A DNA stretch of 45,458 nucleotides from Sulfuricurvum sp. PD_MW2 (GTDB taxonomy: Bacteria > Campylobacterota > Campylobacteria > Campylobacterales > Sulfurimonadaceae), in contig NZ_NSIU01000018.1 in assembly GCF_002633015.1 (NCBI RefSeq), positions 1-45,458 of the forward strand, written 5' to 3'. A program made the position numbers and the translations under genes. The notes beneath the pieces were generated by a model, which was given only the letters and a program-made list of their open reading frames with translations, was not told where the DNA came from and ran no database searches. Positions 8,392 to 16,167 of this stretch are shown piece by piece. Each line of letters opens with the position of its first letter. The first letter of the stretch is position 1.

Positions 8392-10122
8392 TTATTTCGG
8401 AATCATCAAATGAAAAGTACTCCAACCTTCTTTTGTATCGGTTGTGTAGGAGAGTTGACCTTGCATGAAATACTCTGTGAGTGTTTTGGCAATATAAAGA
8501 CCTAATCCGGTTCCCGATTTTTTTGTTGTGAAATAGGGGGTAAAAATTTTATCAGCGATAGAGGGATCAATCCCCCCTGCGAAATCGGTTACATCAATAC
8601 ATAAAATGTTATTTTCAGCACTCAGGGTTATGATGATGTGTTTCGAGGATTGGGAAATTTGTAATTGGTTCAACGCCTCTTTTGCATTTGAAATCAGATT
8701 GAGAAGAATATGTTTTATCTCTGTTGAATGAGTAGAAAGATTAAATATTTCAGGATGTTTTTCTTGATCTACAGGATACATTTCTCCCGTTTTGTTTTTA
8801 CATCGGATCTCTAAAATAATCCCTAATGTTTTGAATTGCATGTCGCAAAGTTGACTAATTTCATGGACTACATGAAGAAGATTGCATTCATGCTGATTTT
8901 TTTGTGTATAAAAAAAGTCTCGGAATGTATCAAGTGTCTGAGACATGAATTGGAGTTGATGCATAACGTTTTTTTGAGATTCAGCAAAATATTCTTTGGT
9001 GAGTTCTTGATGGTGAAATGCTGATACCAAATCTTGCATTATCAATCCGATAGAATTTAAAGGTTGTCTCCATTGGTGTTCAATAACTGCAATCATATTA
9101 CCCATTGCATCCAGCCTTGAATGATGAAGAACCATCCTCTCGTTTTTATTTTTTTCTTCTTCGATACGACGTGCATTCAAGCGTATTATTCTGACCATGG
9201 GTGCTACAATCAATAAAAGCGATACTAAAATGATTGAGCCAAATTGGATAAGTCTTCGGGTCAGAATTTCATTGGGTGATACTTCAGGCTGATACAAAGC
9301 CAAGAGTTTTTTTCCGTAAAGATCAAATGAAAATGCAATGGTGTTGCTATTTACCCAACGATATTCTTCATTTAGAAGCGGCGAGAAATACTCTAGAGAT
9401 TGATGAAAAAAATCCGGCGCCTTTTTTTTATCTGATTGATATCGTGACCATGCCCATTGCGGATCGGGATGAATCAAAAAATATCCTTCATTATCGACAA
9501 GATAAAAATGGGAATGGTTGTATTGCAGCAGGTGTGTAATCCACTCTTGCATGTAGTAGTTGATAACAATAAGGGCTTGTTTCTTCCCATCTTTATAAAC
9601 TGGTATCCCAAGACGTAATGTAGGGTTAAAGGGAATATCGATTTTCCCATGCTCAATATTGAGGTCAAAATCTGAAAAACCGACAGAGTTTTTTGGAAGA
9701 GAGACAAACTGTTTAAAATAGGGCCGATCTGATTTGTTCTGGAGTTCGTTAATCGGCGTTTTGTAGAGCGTTCCATCACGTCGACGGTCAAATCGGATCC
9801 GTTCATCTCCGTTTAAGCCTATTAGTCTGATTTGCATAATTTGTGAATCAGCCTTTAAACAATGGTAGAGCAATTTTATTGCTTCTGAATTGTTGTCATC
9901 GATATACGTTTGAATTTCCCCATTGTCGGCTAGTGTCCTGATGACATTAGATTGTATTTTTTTAAAGTCATCGAGATAAAATTGATTAATCTTGTTTTGT
10001 TGAGAAAGAAGAGTCAGTGTTTGTGATTGTATGTCGTAATGGATGAGCCACATACCGCACACCATGATAATAATAGAGAGAAAAACACCTATTTTGAGTG
10101 AAAAGTTTGGATTTTTTAGCAT
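8392..10122 (-). CDS. Membrane sensor histidine kinase with periplasmic Cache-like domain
   Basis: 576 residues. N-terminal helix at about 10-27, a periplasmic sensor region of about 260 residues that looks like a double Cache/PDC domain (SDRPYFKQF, then FYLVDNEGYFLIHPD), and a second helix at about 292-310. The cytoplasmic part has a short coiled coil and the phosphoacceptor H349 in EHQWRQPLN, a form common in Campylobacterota kinases. The ATPase domain has the N box around NLISNAKEAL and G boxes around DFAGGIDP and GTGLGLYIAK. It should phosphorylate the regulator encoded just downstream. It is divergent from the TonB receptor gene. The ligand is unknown; Cache domains usually bind small molecules. 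Confidence 0.9.
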   Translation of the reverse strand: MLKNPNFSLKIGVFLSIIIMVCGMWLIHYDIQSQTLTLLSQQNKINQFYLDDFKKIQSNVIRTLADNGEIQTYIDDNNSEAIKLLYHCLKADSQIMQIRLIGLNGDERIRFDRRRDGTLYKTPINELQNKSDRPYFKQFVSLPKNSVGFSDFDLNIEHGKIDIPFNPTLRLGIPVYKDGKKQALIVINYYMQEWITHLLQYNHSHFYLVDNEGYFLIHPDPQWAWSRYQSDKKKAPDFFHQSLEYFSPLLNEEYRWVNSNTIAFSFDLYGKKLLALYQPEVSPNEILTRRLIQFGSIILVSLLLIVAPMVRIIRLNARRIEEEKNKNERMVLHHSRLDAMGNMIAVIEHQWRQPLNSIGLIMQDLVSAFHHQELTKEYFAESQKNVMHQLQFMSQTLDTFRDFFYTQKNQHECNLLHVVHEISQLCDMQFKTLGIILEIRCKNKTGEMYPVDQEKHPEIFNLSTHSTEIKHILLNLISNAKEALNQLQISQSSKHIIITLSAENNILCIDVTDFAGGIDPSIADKIFTPYFTTKKSGTGLGLYIAKTLTEYFMQGQLSYTTDTKEGWSTFHLMIPK

Positions 10123-10182
10123 CTAAACATCGTATTTGGAATAATCCTTTGCCGGGGACATTTAATTGTTTCATGAACGGAG

Positions 10183-10188
10183 TATAAT
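10183..10188 (+). promoter_or_regulatory. Candidate -10 box for the TonB receptor gene
   Basis: Perfect TATAAT, 28 bases before the GTG start, within the 94-base divergent gap between kinase and receptor genes. The -35 is not recognisable, consistent with either a weak Campylobacterota promoter or an activated one. Confidence 0.4.
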
Positions 10189-10216
10189 ACCGCCAATTTT
10201 CATAAGGAATTATTTA

Positions 10217-12226
10217 GTGTACCGTTCTTTTCTTTTTCTTACCTGTACGTTGTCACTTGCTTGCGCACAAGAGATCTTACAACTGGACAAAATTGAGGTT
10301 GAAGAACACTATAGTGTTGTTGAGGAGCGTAAAGAAAATTCTATCGCCAAGCGTATCATCAAAGGTGAAGAGTTAACTCAATACGGTGATATGAATGCGC
10401 TTGAGATGCTAAAACGAACTCCGGGTGTAACGATTAATGAGGGAAAAGGGAAAAAAGGCTCTCCCGGAAAAGGTTATACGAAAGTATTGATTGACGGGGA
10501 GGAAGTCACATCGACAAAACGGGGAAATCCGCTTGAGCAGATCAGCCCGGATATGATTCAACGTGTAGAAGTGATGAGTAATGGTTCTGCTGAATATACG
10601 GCTGAGTCTATGGGAGGTATTGTCAATATTGTGCTTAAAAAACCCTCTTCATCTACCAAAACCACTGCAAAACTCACAGGTGGTTTGTACAACGGTGAGC
10701 CGATGAGTTCTTTGTTCGCACAGCATGAGGGAAAAAACGGCAAACTAGCGTATCTTTTTAATACCACGGTATCGGATAACAACCAAGAGGATACTTCATC
10801 GGCACAAACCGATACGTACAGTGAAAATACCAATACATCGGCACGATTTCGCTCATTGGGATTGAATACAAAGCTGATTTTTACCCCTACATCCAAAGAT
10901 AAGTATATGTTTGACGGTGCAATCAATCGGAGTGACTACACGAAAGAGAGTCTCAAAAATCGATACAGCGGTGTGAATGAAACGATATCCCAGCAAGATG
11001 AGGGAGATGCGCTTATGCTATGGACCAAGTTTTCAGGGAGTCATAACCTCTCCGGAACGGAATTGTTAGAGTGGAAACTAAAATATCATCAAAACGATTC
11101 GGATGGTTTGACGCGCAGCAATAACGGTTCAACCTACCGTGAACAAAAAGACGAAAGTGCATTACGGGTACTTGGCGTTGAAGGGAGCTATTCGTTAGCG
11201 TTGAATGAACATTTTATCAAAACAGGTGTGGATCTCAAACAATTGCATCAAAGCGATGACGTAACGAACTATGTTAATGGTGTTCAAAGTAGCGACGATC
11301 ATCAGCGCCTTCGTGAAAATAAAGGGGCATGGTATATTCAAGATGAGGTGAACATTGGGGAAAAAACAGTTATTACCCCTGGAATTCGCTTTGAACGTTC
11401 CGTACGGCAATTTGACCAAAGCGCTGCAATCGGCTATGTTGCTCCCTCACTTCATGCTCTTTATAAGCTGAGTGAGAATGACAACCTCCGTGCCAGTATC
11501 GCGAAAACGGTTCGATTGCCACGGTTGGATGAACTCTCATCCTCACTGGATAGCTCGTTGGATCAAAATGATTTTTCTCATCCGGATGTCATCGGAAATC
11601 CGAATCTCAAAGAAGAAAGGGCTCTTAGCTATGAATTGCGCTATGAGCACTTTTTTGAGGATAAAGGGATTGTGAGTGTCGGAGGTTTTTATCGCAATAT
11701 CAGCGATAAGATCGAAAAAATGACAACGTTCCAAGCCGGACGATATATCCAACGCCCTTACAATTCGGGTGAGGGGAAATTGTGGAGTCTAGAATTGGAA
11801 CTCAAAAAATCACTTGATTCGTATGTTTCGGGATTGGGAGTTTTTGCTAATGCAACGTTGCAAGATACATCGTTGGTGAGCAATGGAGTGGAACGAAAGA
11901 TTAAAGGGACAAGTGATTATCTTTATAACATAGGAGTTGACCACACCCTCAAAGAGTATCGTTTGACCTACGGAGCTGCATATCGGTATGTCAGCGGTTA
12001 TGACGATCCGATCGATGAGAATGGAATTATGGAAACGCAAGACGGTCATGGAACGCTTGACCTTTATGCCACCAAACGGTTGAATCAGACCTTTAAAATG
12101 GGATTGAACCTCAAAAATATCACCCAAGAATCAATCGTAACGACAACCAAAGGGTATGGGCACACCCAAGTTTCTGATGAAAATTCTCGATTCCACTTTT
12201 TGGTTACATTGGATGGTCGCTGGTAA
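10217..12226 (+). CDS. TonB-dependent outer membrane receptor
   Basis: Outer-membrane gated channel for metal chelates or similar ligands, 669 residues. I place the start at GTG 10217, with AAGGA eight bases upstream; this gives a signal peptide (YRSFLFLTCTLSLACA, then QEILQLDK). The longer frame from 10166 adds 17 residues that spoil the signal. The plug domain is at about 35-135 (ALEMLKRTPGVTI, KVLIDGEEV, MIQRVEVMSNGSAEYTAESMGGIVNIVLKK). The rest is a beta barrel with a second conserved region around 410-470 and a C-terminal aromatic (FLVTLDGRW). It is divergent from a two-component system. The ligand cannot be told from sequence; no ExbB/ExbD/TonB genes are in the window. Confidence 0.92.
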   Translation: MYRSFLFLTCTLSLACAQEILQLDKIEVEEHYSVVEERKENSIAKRIIKGEELTQYGDMNALEMLKRTPGVTINEGKGKKGSPGKGYTKVLIDGEEVTSTKRGNPLEQISPDMIQRVEVMSNGSAEYTAESMGGIVNIVLKKPSSSTKTTAKLTGGLYNGEPMSSLFAQHEGKNGKLAYLFNTTVSDNNQEDTSSAQTDTYSENTNTSARFRSLGLNTKLIFTPTSKDKYMFDGAINRSDYTKESLKNRYSGVNETISQQDEGDALMLWTKFSGSHNLSGTELLEWKLKYHQNDSDGLTRSNNGSTYREQKDESALRVLGVEGSYSLALNEHFIKTGVDLKQLHQSDDVTNYVNGVQSSDDHQRLRENKGAWYIQDEVNIGEKTVITPGIRFERSVRQFDQSAAIGYVAPSLHALYKLSENDNLRASIAKTVRLPRLDELSSSLDSSLDQNDFSHPDVIGNPNLKEERALSYELRYEHFFEDKGIVSVGGFYRNISDKIEKMTTFQAGRYIQRPYNSGEGKLWSLELELKKSLDSYVSGLGVFANATLQDTSLVSNGVERKIKGTSDYLYNIGVDHTLKEYRLTYGAAYRYVSGYDDPIDENGIMETQDGHGTLDLYATKRLNQTFKMGLNLKNITQESIVTTTKGYGHTQVSDENSRFHFLVTLDGRW

Positions 12227-12341
12227 TTGACGAATAAATAAAGCTATATCTAAACTTAATCCGTCATTATAGGGAGAATTCGTTAACCGATTGTAGGTTA
12301 AGATGGTTAGTATTCTTCTCAATCTACATTGGAGGCATCGT

Positions 12342-12539
12342 ATGAAAGACAATGAACCTACACTTGAATCGCTTGACGATTATGATACCCTTAAAGGGTC
12401 AAAAAAGCGCGTTGTATGGAGTGTCATTTTGATTGGGCTCCTGATCGGAATTATATTTGTCGTTGTCAAGAGTTATTATGGCGGCGTGAATGATTCAATC
12501 TCCGTACAAGAAGCGATTGGCAAAGTACCCGTAAAATAA
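12342..12539 (+). CDS. Small single-helix membrane protein of unknown function
   Basis: 65 residues from ATG 12342, with GGAGG six bases upstream; an upstream in-frame ATG at 12303 has no such site. The N-terminal 20 residues are acidic (EPTLESLDDYD), then KGSKKR precedes a helix at about 24-42 (VVWSVILIGLLIGIIFVVV). The C-terminal part is polar and would be periplasmic by the positive-inside rule. It lies between the TonB receptor (115 bases upstream) and an M48 protease gene (34 bases downstream). I do not recognise the family. Confidence 0.7.
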   Translation: MKDNEPTLESLDDYDTLKGSKKRVVWSVILIGLLIGIIFVVVKSYYGGVNDSISVQEAIGKVPVK

Positions 12540-12542
12540 TGG

Positions 12543-12548
12543 TAAAAT
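12543..12548 (+). promoter_or_regulatory. Candidate -10 box before the M48 protease gene
   Basis: TAAAAT followed by TCCCCTT, 25 bases before the ATG. The same TAAAAT-CCCCTT arrangement precedes argH at 31804, which makes a promoter more believable at both sites. Confidence 0.35.
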
Positions 12549-12573
12549 TCCCCTTTTCAATCCAAGGAATTTT

Positions 12574-13821
12574 ATGCTAACTTCGATTATCACCGTCTAT
12601 ACGTTTTATATTTTTGTACGACTCTATGTGAGTGTCATGCAAATCGGCTACATCAATCAAATCAAGCGCAAAGGTGCTGTTTTGATGGGTGAGCGTGAAT
12701 ACCTCGATGCAGCTGGGTATGCCGTAGCCAAAGAGAAACTCTCTATGGCCGAAGCGTTTGTTGAGTATCTCCTTTTCCTCGTCTGGATCGGCGGTATGAT
12801 GGCATGGTTGGATGCCGCATTTCTGTCGCAATCGCCTATGGTTCAAACGATCGGTGCGGTTATGGGACTGATACTGATCAATACCCTTTTAACCTTGCCT
12901 TTTGGATGGATTTCAAAGTTTAAAATCGATCAAAAGTACGGATTCAACCGTTCAAGTATCGGACAATTTATCAAAGATACCCTGATTAGCATGGTATTAA
13001 GCCTCGTTTTCGGCTCATTGGTAGTATGGGCGGTCGCATCGATTATCGGTTCCAATCAGATGTGGTGGTTATGGAGTTTTGCATTTATCATGAGCGTGGT
13101 GATTGCGATCAATATGTTTTTTCCGACGATACGTGCCTTGTTTTTCGACAAAGTGACACCGCTGGAAAACGGTGAATTACGTGAAAAAATCGAAGAACTC
13201 ATGGCAAAAACAGGATTCGTGAGCAGCGGAATATTCGTGAGTGATGCAAGCAAACGGGATGCCAGATTGAATGCCTATTTCGGTGGAATCGGAAAAACAA
13301 AACGGGTGGTTTTATTTGATACGTTGATCCAAAAACTGACTCCTGCCGAGCTTATAGCGGTATTAGGGCATGAACTCGGGCATTTTGCACACGGTGATTT
13401 GTACAAAAATATCGCGATGGTAGGGGCGATGCTCTTTGGAATGTTTGCCCTTTTTGGCAACCTTCCCGAAACCCTGTATATGGAACTAGGTGTTTCGCAA
13501 AGTCCGCAGGTCATTATGATGCTCTTTATTCTGTTGCTTCCGGTTGTAAGCTTTTTTATTATGCCGTTATTTGGGATGATGAGCCGCCACAACGAATACG
13601 AAGCGGATCGTACCGGATCAGAATTGGGGGGTGCGGAACATTTGGTCAATGCCCTCAAAAAACTGGTGAGTGAGAACAAAAGTTTCCCTCTCTCTCATCC
13701 GCTATACCGTTTTTTCCACACGACCCATCCGCCGGTTGTTGATCGGCTTCGGGCATTGGGATACGATATTCATCTCAATACCTCAGATGAGGGATACGCT
13801 GATCCATGTCCAAACGATTAA
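12574..13821 (+). CDS. M48-family membrane metalloprotease (Ste24/CAAX protease type)
   Basis: 415-residue integral membrane zinc protease of the M48A type. Zinc motif HELGH at 266-270 and the third ligand in ENEYEAD-like context (E341 in EYEADRTG, 341-348). The architecture matches Ste24: N-terminal helix 1-25, helices near 61-83, 90-110, 135-158 and 165-183, and two after the HELGH motif (about 281-300, 311-335). Start ATG 12574 has AAGGA upstream. Bacteria do not prenylate CAAX proteins as eukaryotes do, so the role is probably membrane-protein quality control. It overlaps prmC by 16 nt and starts an overlapping four-gene group. Confidence 0.9.
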   Translation: MLTSIITVYTFYIFVRLYVSVMQIGYINQIKRKGAVLMGEREYLDAAGYAVAKEKLSMAEAFVEYLLFLVWIGGMMAWLDAAFLSQSPMVQTIGAVMGLILINTLLTLPFGWISKFKIDQKYGFNRSSIGQFIKDTLISMVLSLVFGSLVVWAVASIIGSNQMWWLWSFAFIMSVVIAINMFFPTIRALFFDKVTPLENGELREKIEELMAKTGFVSSGIFVSDASKRDARLNAYFGGIGKTKRVVLFDTLIQKLTPAELIAVLGHELGHFAHGDLYKNIAMVGAMLFGMFALFGNLPETLYMELGVSQSPQVIMMLFILLLPVVSFFIMPLFGMMSRHNEYEADRTGSELGGAEHLVNALKKLVSENKSFPLSHPLYRFFHTTHPPVVDRLRALGYDIHLNTSDEGYADPCPND

Positions 13822-14639
13822 AAGAGCTTCACGAAGAGATTACCCAATCTCTTGTAGGAATCGTTGAATTTCCTCGTCGCGAAGCAGAGTTACTATTGAT
13901 GGCGTATCTTCAAAAAGATCAGCTCTATTTCATCACCCATCAAGATGATCTCATTGATGAAAACGATCCCTCATTGTGTGAATGGATCGCAAAGCGGTGT
14001 GCTAACGTCCCTTTGGAGTATTTGACCAATCGGGTCAGTTTTTACAGTGAGACGTTTTACATCGATGATGGTGCATTGATCCCAAGACCTGAGACGGAAC
14101 ATTTGATTGATGAAGTACTGGCACGTGTTTCGCCTAACGATGCAATAACAATTGTCGAAGTAGGAGTAGGGAGCGGAATTATCTCGATTATGCTGGCATC
14201 CCATCTGCCAAAAGCCCGTTTTATCGCTGTTGATATTTCTCCCAAAGCATTGGCGGTTGCACGGCGCAATATTGAGAAATTTAATCTCTCCCATCGGATT
14301 GAACTGCGAGAAGGTGATCTTCTCTCATGTGTAACCGAGCCGATTGATCTGCTGGTCTCCAACCCACCCTATATTGCCGATGATGCACCGCTCGAATCCA
14401 ATCTCTCGTATGAGCCGCAAAATGCCCTTTTCGGGGGTGAAATTGGAGATGAGATTATACGCCGTTTATTGGATGAAGTGATTGTACGACGTATACCGAT
14501 GTTTGTCTGTGAAATGGGGTACGATCAACGTTTCAAAGTGCAGGAATATCTCAAACCATTTTCGATACAATCGTTGGAATTTTACAAAGATTTAGCCTCG
14601 TTGGATCGGGGATTTGTATTAAAGGCTTTACATGCATAG
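13806..14639 (+). CDS. prmC: Peptide chain release factor N5-glutamine methyltransferase PrmC (HemK)
   Basis: Methylates the glutamine of the GGQ motif in release factors RF1 and RF2 using S-adenosylmethionine. 277 residues, the usual length. An N-terminal helical domain (1-75) that contacts the release factor is followed by a Rossmann methyltransferase domain. SAM-binding EVGVGSG is at 118-124 and the substrate-glutamine motif NPPY at 186-189. RPETEHL near 94-100 is also typical. It overlaps the M48 protease gene by 16 nt and the next gene by 8 nt, so its translation is likely coupled. Confidence 0.95.
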   Translation: MSKRLKELHEEITQSLVGIVEFPRREAELLLMAYLQKDQLYFITHQDDLIDENDPSLCEWIAKRCANVPLEYLTNRVSFYSETFYIDDGALIPRPETEHLIDEVLARVSPNDAITIVEVGVGSGIISIMLASHLPKARFIAVDISPKALAVARRNIEKFNLSHRIELREGDLLSCVTEPIDLLVSNPPYIADDAPLESNLSYEPQNALFGGEIGDEIIRRLLDEVIVRRIPMFVCEMGYDQRFKVQEYLKPFSIQSLEFYKDLASLDRGFVLKALHA

Positions 14640-15111
14640 AAAAGTTATTTTCGATATCACGTATCTTTTATTGATTGCTATGACCGCTGGCGCGGTTTTT
14701 GTATTAGGAGCATTTGTTGCTGCGGTCGTATTTCATTCCGAAGTCTATCTCTCTGTTCCGTTATTGTCCCGTTATGAAGAGGGGAAAATTATGGGCGAGA
14801 TTTTTCGACGCTTTACCTATTGGGCTTATTTTATGAGTGTTGTCATTGCCGTTTATGAAGTGGCTCGTTACAAAGTGATGCAGATTGATAAAATTGCCAT
14901 TCTGAGTGCATTGGGTTCGATCGGAACATTGTTGCTATTCAGTGCGGTTTATACCCCAAAAATTTTAGAGTACCAAACACGTGGAGAATTGGCAATCGAT
15001 GACTCGTTTGAAGCGCTTCATAAAGCCAGTGAGATCGATTTCAAAATTTTATTAGTGATGTTGCTGATTCTTTTTGGTCGTAGAGCTTACCTGATGGCGG
15101 TGAAAAAATGA
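14632..15111 (+). CDS. DUF4149-type membrane protein
   Basis: 159 residues, four predicted helices: about 8-33, 57-78, 88-107 and 134-150. The first helix with AGAVFVLGAFVAAVVFHSE and the second with YWAYFMSVVIAVYEV resemble DUF4149/TMEM205-like proteins, of unknown function, which are widespread in Campylobacterota. It overlaps prmC by 8 nt and the following ABC ATPase by 4 nt. Sitting directly before a Mla-type ATPase, it might be functionally tied to lipid transport, but this is only context. Confidence 0.75.
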   Translation: MHRKVIFDITYLLLIAMTAGAVFVLGAFVAAVVFHSEVYLSVPLLSRYEEGKIMGEIFRRFTYWAYFMSVVIAVYEVARYKVMQIDKIAILSALGSIGTLLLFSAVYTPKILEYQTRGELAIDDSFEALHKASEIDFKILLVMLLILFGRRAYLMAVKK

Positions 15112-15860
15112 TTCGATTTGAAAATGTCACCAAACGCTTTGGCAAACGTGAGATTTTACGGGGAGTAAATCTTGAGATTGAGCAGGGGAAAACGACGGTC
15201 ATTTTCGGCGTATCCGGCGGCGGCAAATCAACGATCATCAAACACATGGTCGGGTTGCTCAAACCCGATAGCGGAACGATTACTTACAAGGGAACCAATA
15301 TCGATAATGCGGATGAAGCAACTCTACGAGAGATACGGAAAAAGATCGGATTTCTTTTTCAAAGTGGAGCGCTGTTTGATAGTATGAACATTCGAGAGAA
15401 CGTGGCATTTCCAATGAATGAACACCAAAAACTCACGGCAAAAGAACTCGAGTATAAAATCGATGAAAAATTGCGAATGGTAGGATTGGATCCGGAAATC
15501 GTCAAAACTCTGTATCCGGAAGAATTGAGCGGCGGAATGCGCAAACGGGTAGGTCTTGCCCGTACTCTTGCACTGGAACCGGAGGTAATCTTATACGACG
15601 AACCGACCTCCGGATTGGATCCTGTTACGAGTGACTTTATTACCCAAATGATTTGCCGATTGCGTGATGAGATCGGAATGACCTCTATTTTGATCAGTCA
15701 TGATATTGCGGAGAGTTTTAAAGCGGGTGATAACTACGCAATGCTGTTTGAAGGTAAAATCGTTGAATCGGGGGACAAAGAGTCGTTTCGAAATTCAACC
15801 AATGAAGTGGTTCAGCAGTTTATACACGCCCGCTCAAACGGACCGATTGCGTTTCACTAA
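15108..15860 (+). CDS. ABC transporter ATP-binding protein, MlaF-like
   Basis: 250-residue ATPase. Walker A GVSGGGKST at about 34-42, signature LSGGM near 139, Walker B and DEPTSGLDPVT near 165, switch His in LISHDIAES. The form LSGGMRKRVGLARTLALEPE and the DPVTS after the D-loop are typical of MlaF/Ttg2A, the ATPase of the phospholipid trafficking system of the outer membrane. The permease MlaE and substrate-binding MlaD are not in the window, so they must lie elsewhere. Its stop overlaps the stop of the convergent J-domain gene by 3-4 nt. Confidence 0.85.
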   Translation: MIRFENVTKRFGKREILRGVNLEIEQGKTTVIFGVSGGGKSTIIKHMVGLLKPDSGTITYKGTNIDNADEATLREIRKKIGFLFQSGALFDSMNIRENVAFPMNEHQKLTAKELEYKIDEKLRMVGLDPEIVKTLYPEELSGGMRKRVGLARTLALEPEVILYDEPTSGLDPVTSDFITQMICRLRDEIGMTSILISHDIAESFKAGDNYAMLFEGKIVESGDKESFRNSTNEVVQQFIHARSNGPIAFH

Positions 15861-16147
15861 CGCCCTCCGAACTTCTTCGTCCACCACTCTTGCGGAGTGA
15901 GGGTTTTTTCTCGCAAATACTCTTCATCGAAATTAAATTCGTATTGAGAACAATATTCCAAAAGCAGGGCGTATGCTTCATTGATCTGGGTGCTCATGGC
16001 ATGTGCCGTTGCTTCATCATCAGGGTGCTTATCCGGATGCCATTGCTGCATCATTTTTTTATAGCGTGTTTTGATATCGGAGAGGGTGGCTTTATCGCTC
16101 AGGCCAAGGAGCGTTTTGGCCTTGATGAGCGCGTCGGAGGAGAGCAT
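15857..16147 (-). CDS. Small J-domain protein (DnaJ-like co-chaperone)
   Basis: 96 residues made of little more than a J domain (about 8-70) with the essential HPD at 38-40 in QQWHPDKHP. It lacks the Gly/Phe region, zinc fingers and substrate-binding domains of DnaJ, so it is a class C J protein that would stimulate the ATPase of a DnaK-type Hsp70 for a specific client. The C-terminal tail (about 70-96, EEYLREKTLTPQEWWTKKF) has a conserved-looking double Trp. It starts 11 bases after the ftsZ stop on the same strand with no clear ribosome site, suggesting coupling to ftsZ. Confidence 0.88.
   Translation of the reverse strand: MLSSDALIKAKTLLGLSDKATLSDIKTRYKKMMQQWHPDKHPDDEATAHAMSTQINEAYALLLEYCSQYEFNFDEEYLREKTLTPQEWWTKKFGGR
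15863..15909 (+). terminator. Possible terminator for the protease-ABC group, inside the J-domain gene
   Basis: CCCTC (15863-15867) can pair with GAGGG (15899-15903), with an alternative inner hairpin CACTC/GAGTG, and TTTTTT follows directly. It lies inside the convergent J-domain gene because the two stops overlap and leave no gap. Confidence 0.35.
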
Positions 16148-16153
16148 GGAAAG

Positions 16154-16167
16154 AGAGATTAATCTCT
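16154..16167. repeat. 14-bp palindrome over the ftsZ stop codon
   Basis: AGAGATTAATCTCT is a perfect palindrome that includes the ftsZ stop and ends seven bases before the J-domain start. It could form a short hairpin or a protein site between the two genes; no T-run follows. Confidence 0.4.

Noticed and set aside
12227-12250. TTGACG with TATATC as a promoter after the TonB receptor gene
   Set aside because: Spacing is only 12 bases, far from the 16-18 needed.
12283-12301. TTAACC/GGTTAA hairpin before the 65-residue gene as a terminator or riboswitch
   Set aside because: Only 6 bp with no T-run and no recognised riboswitch core.
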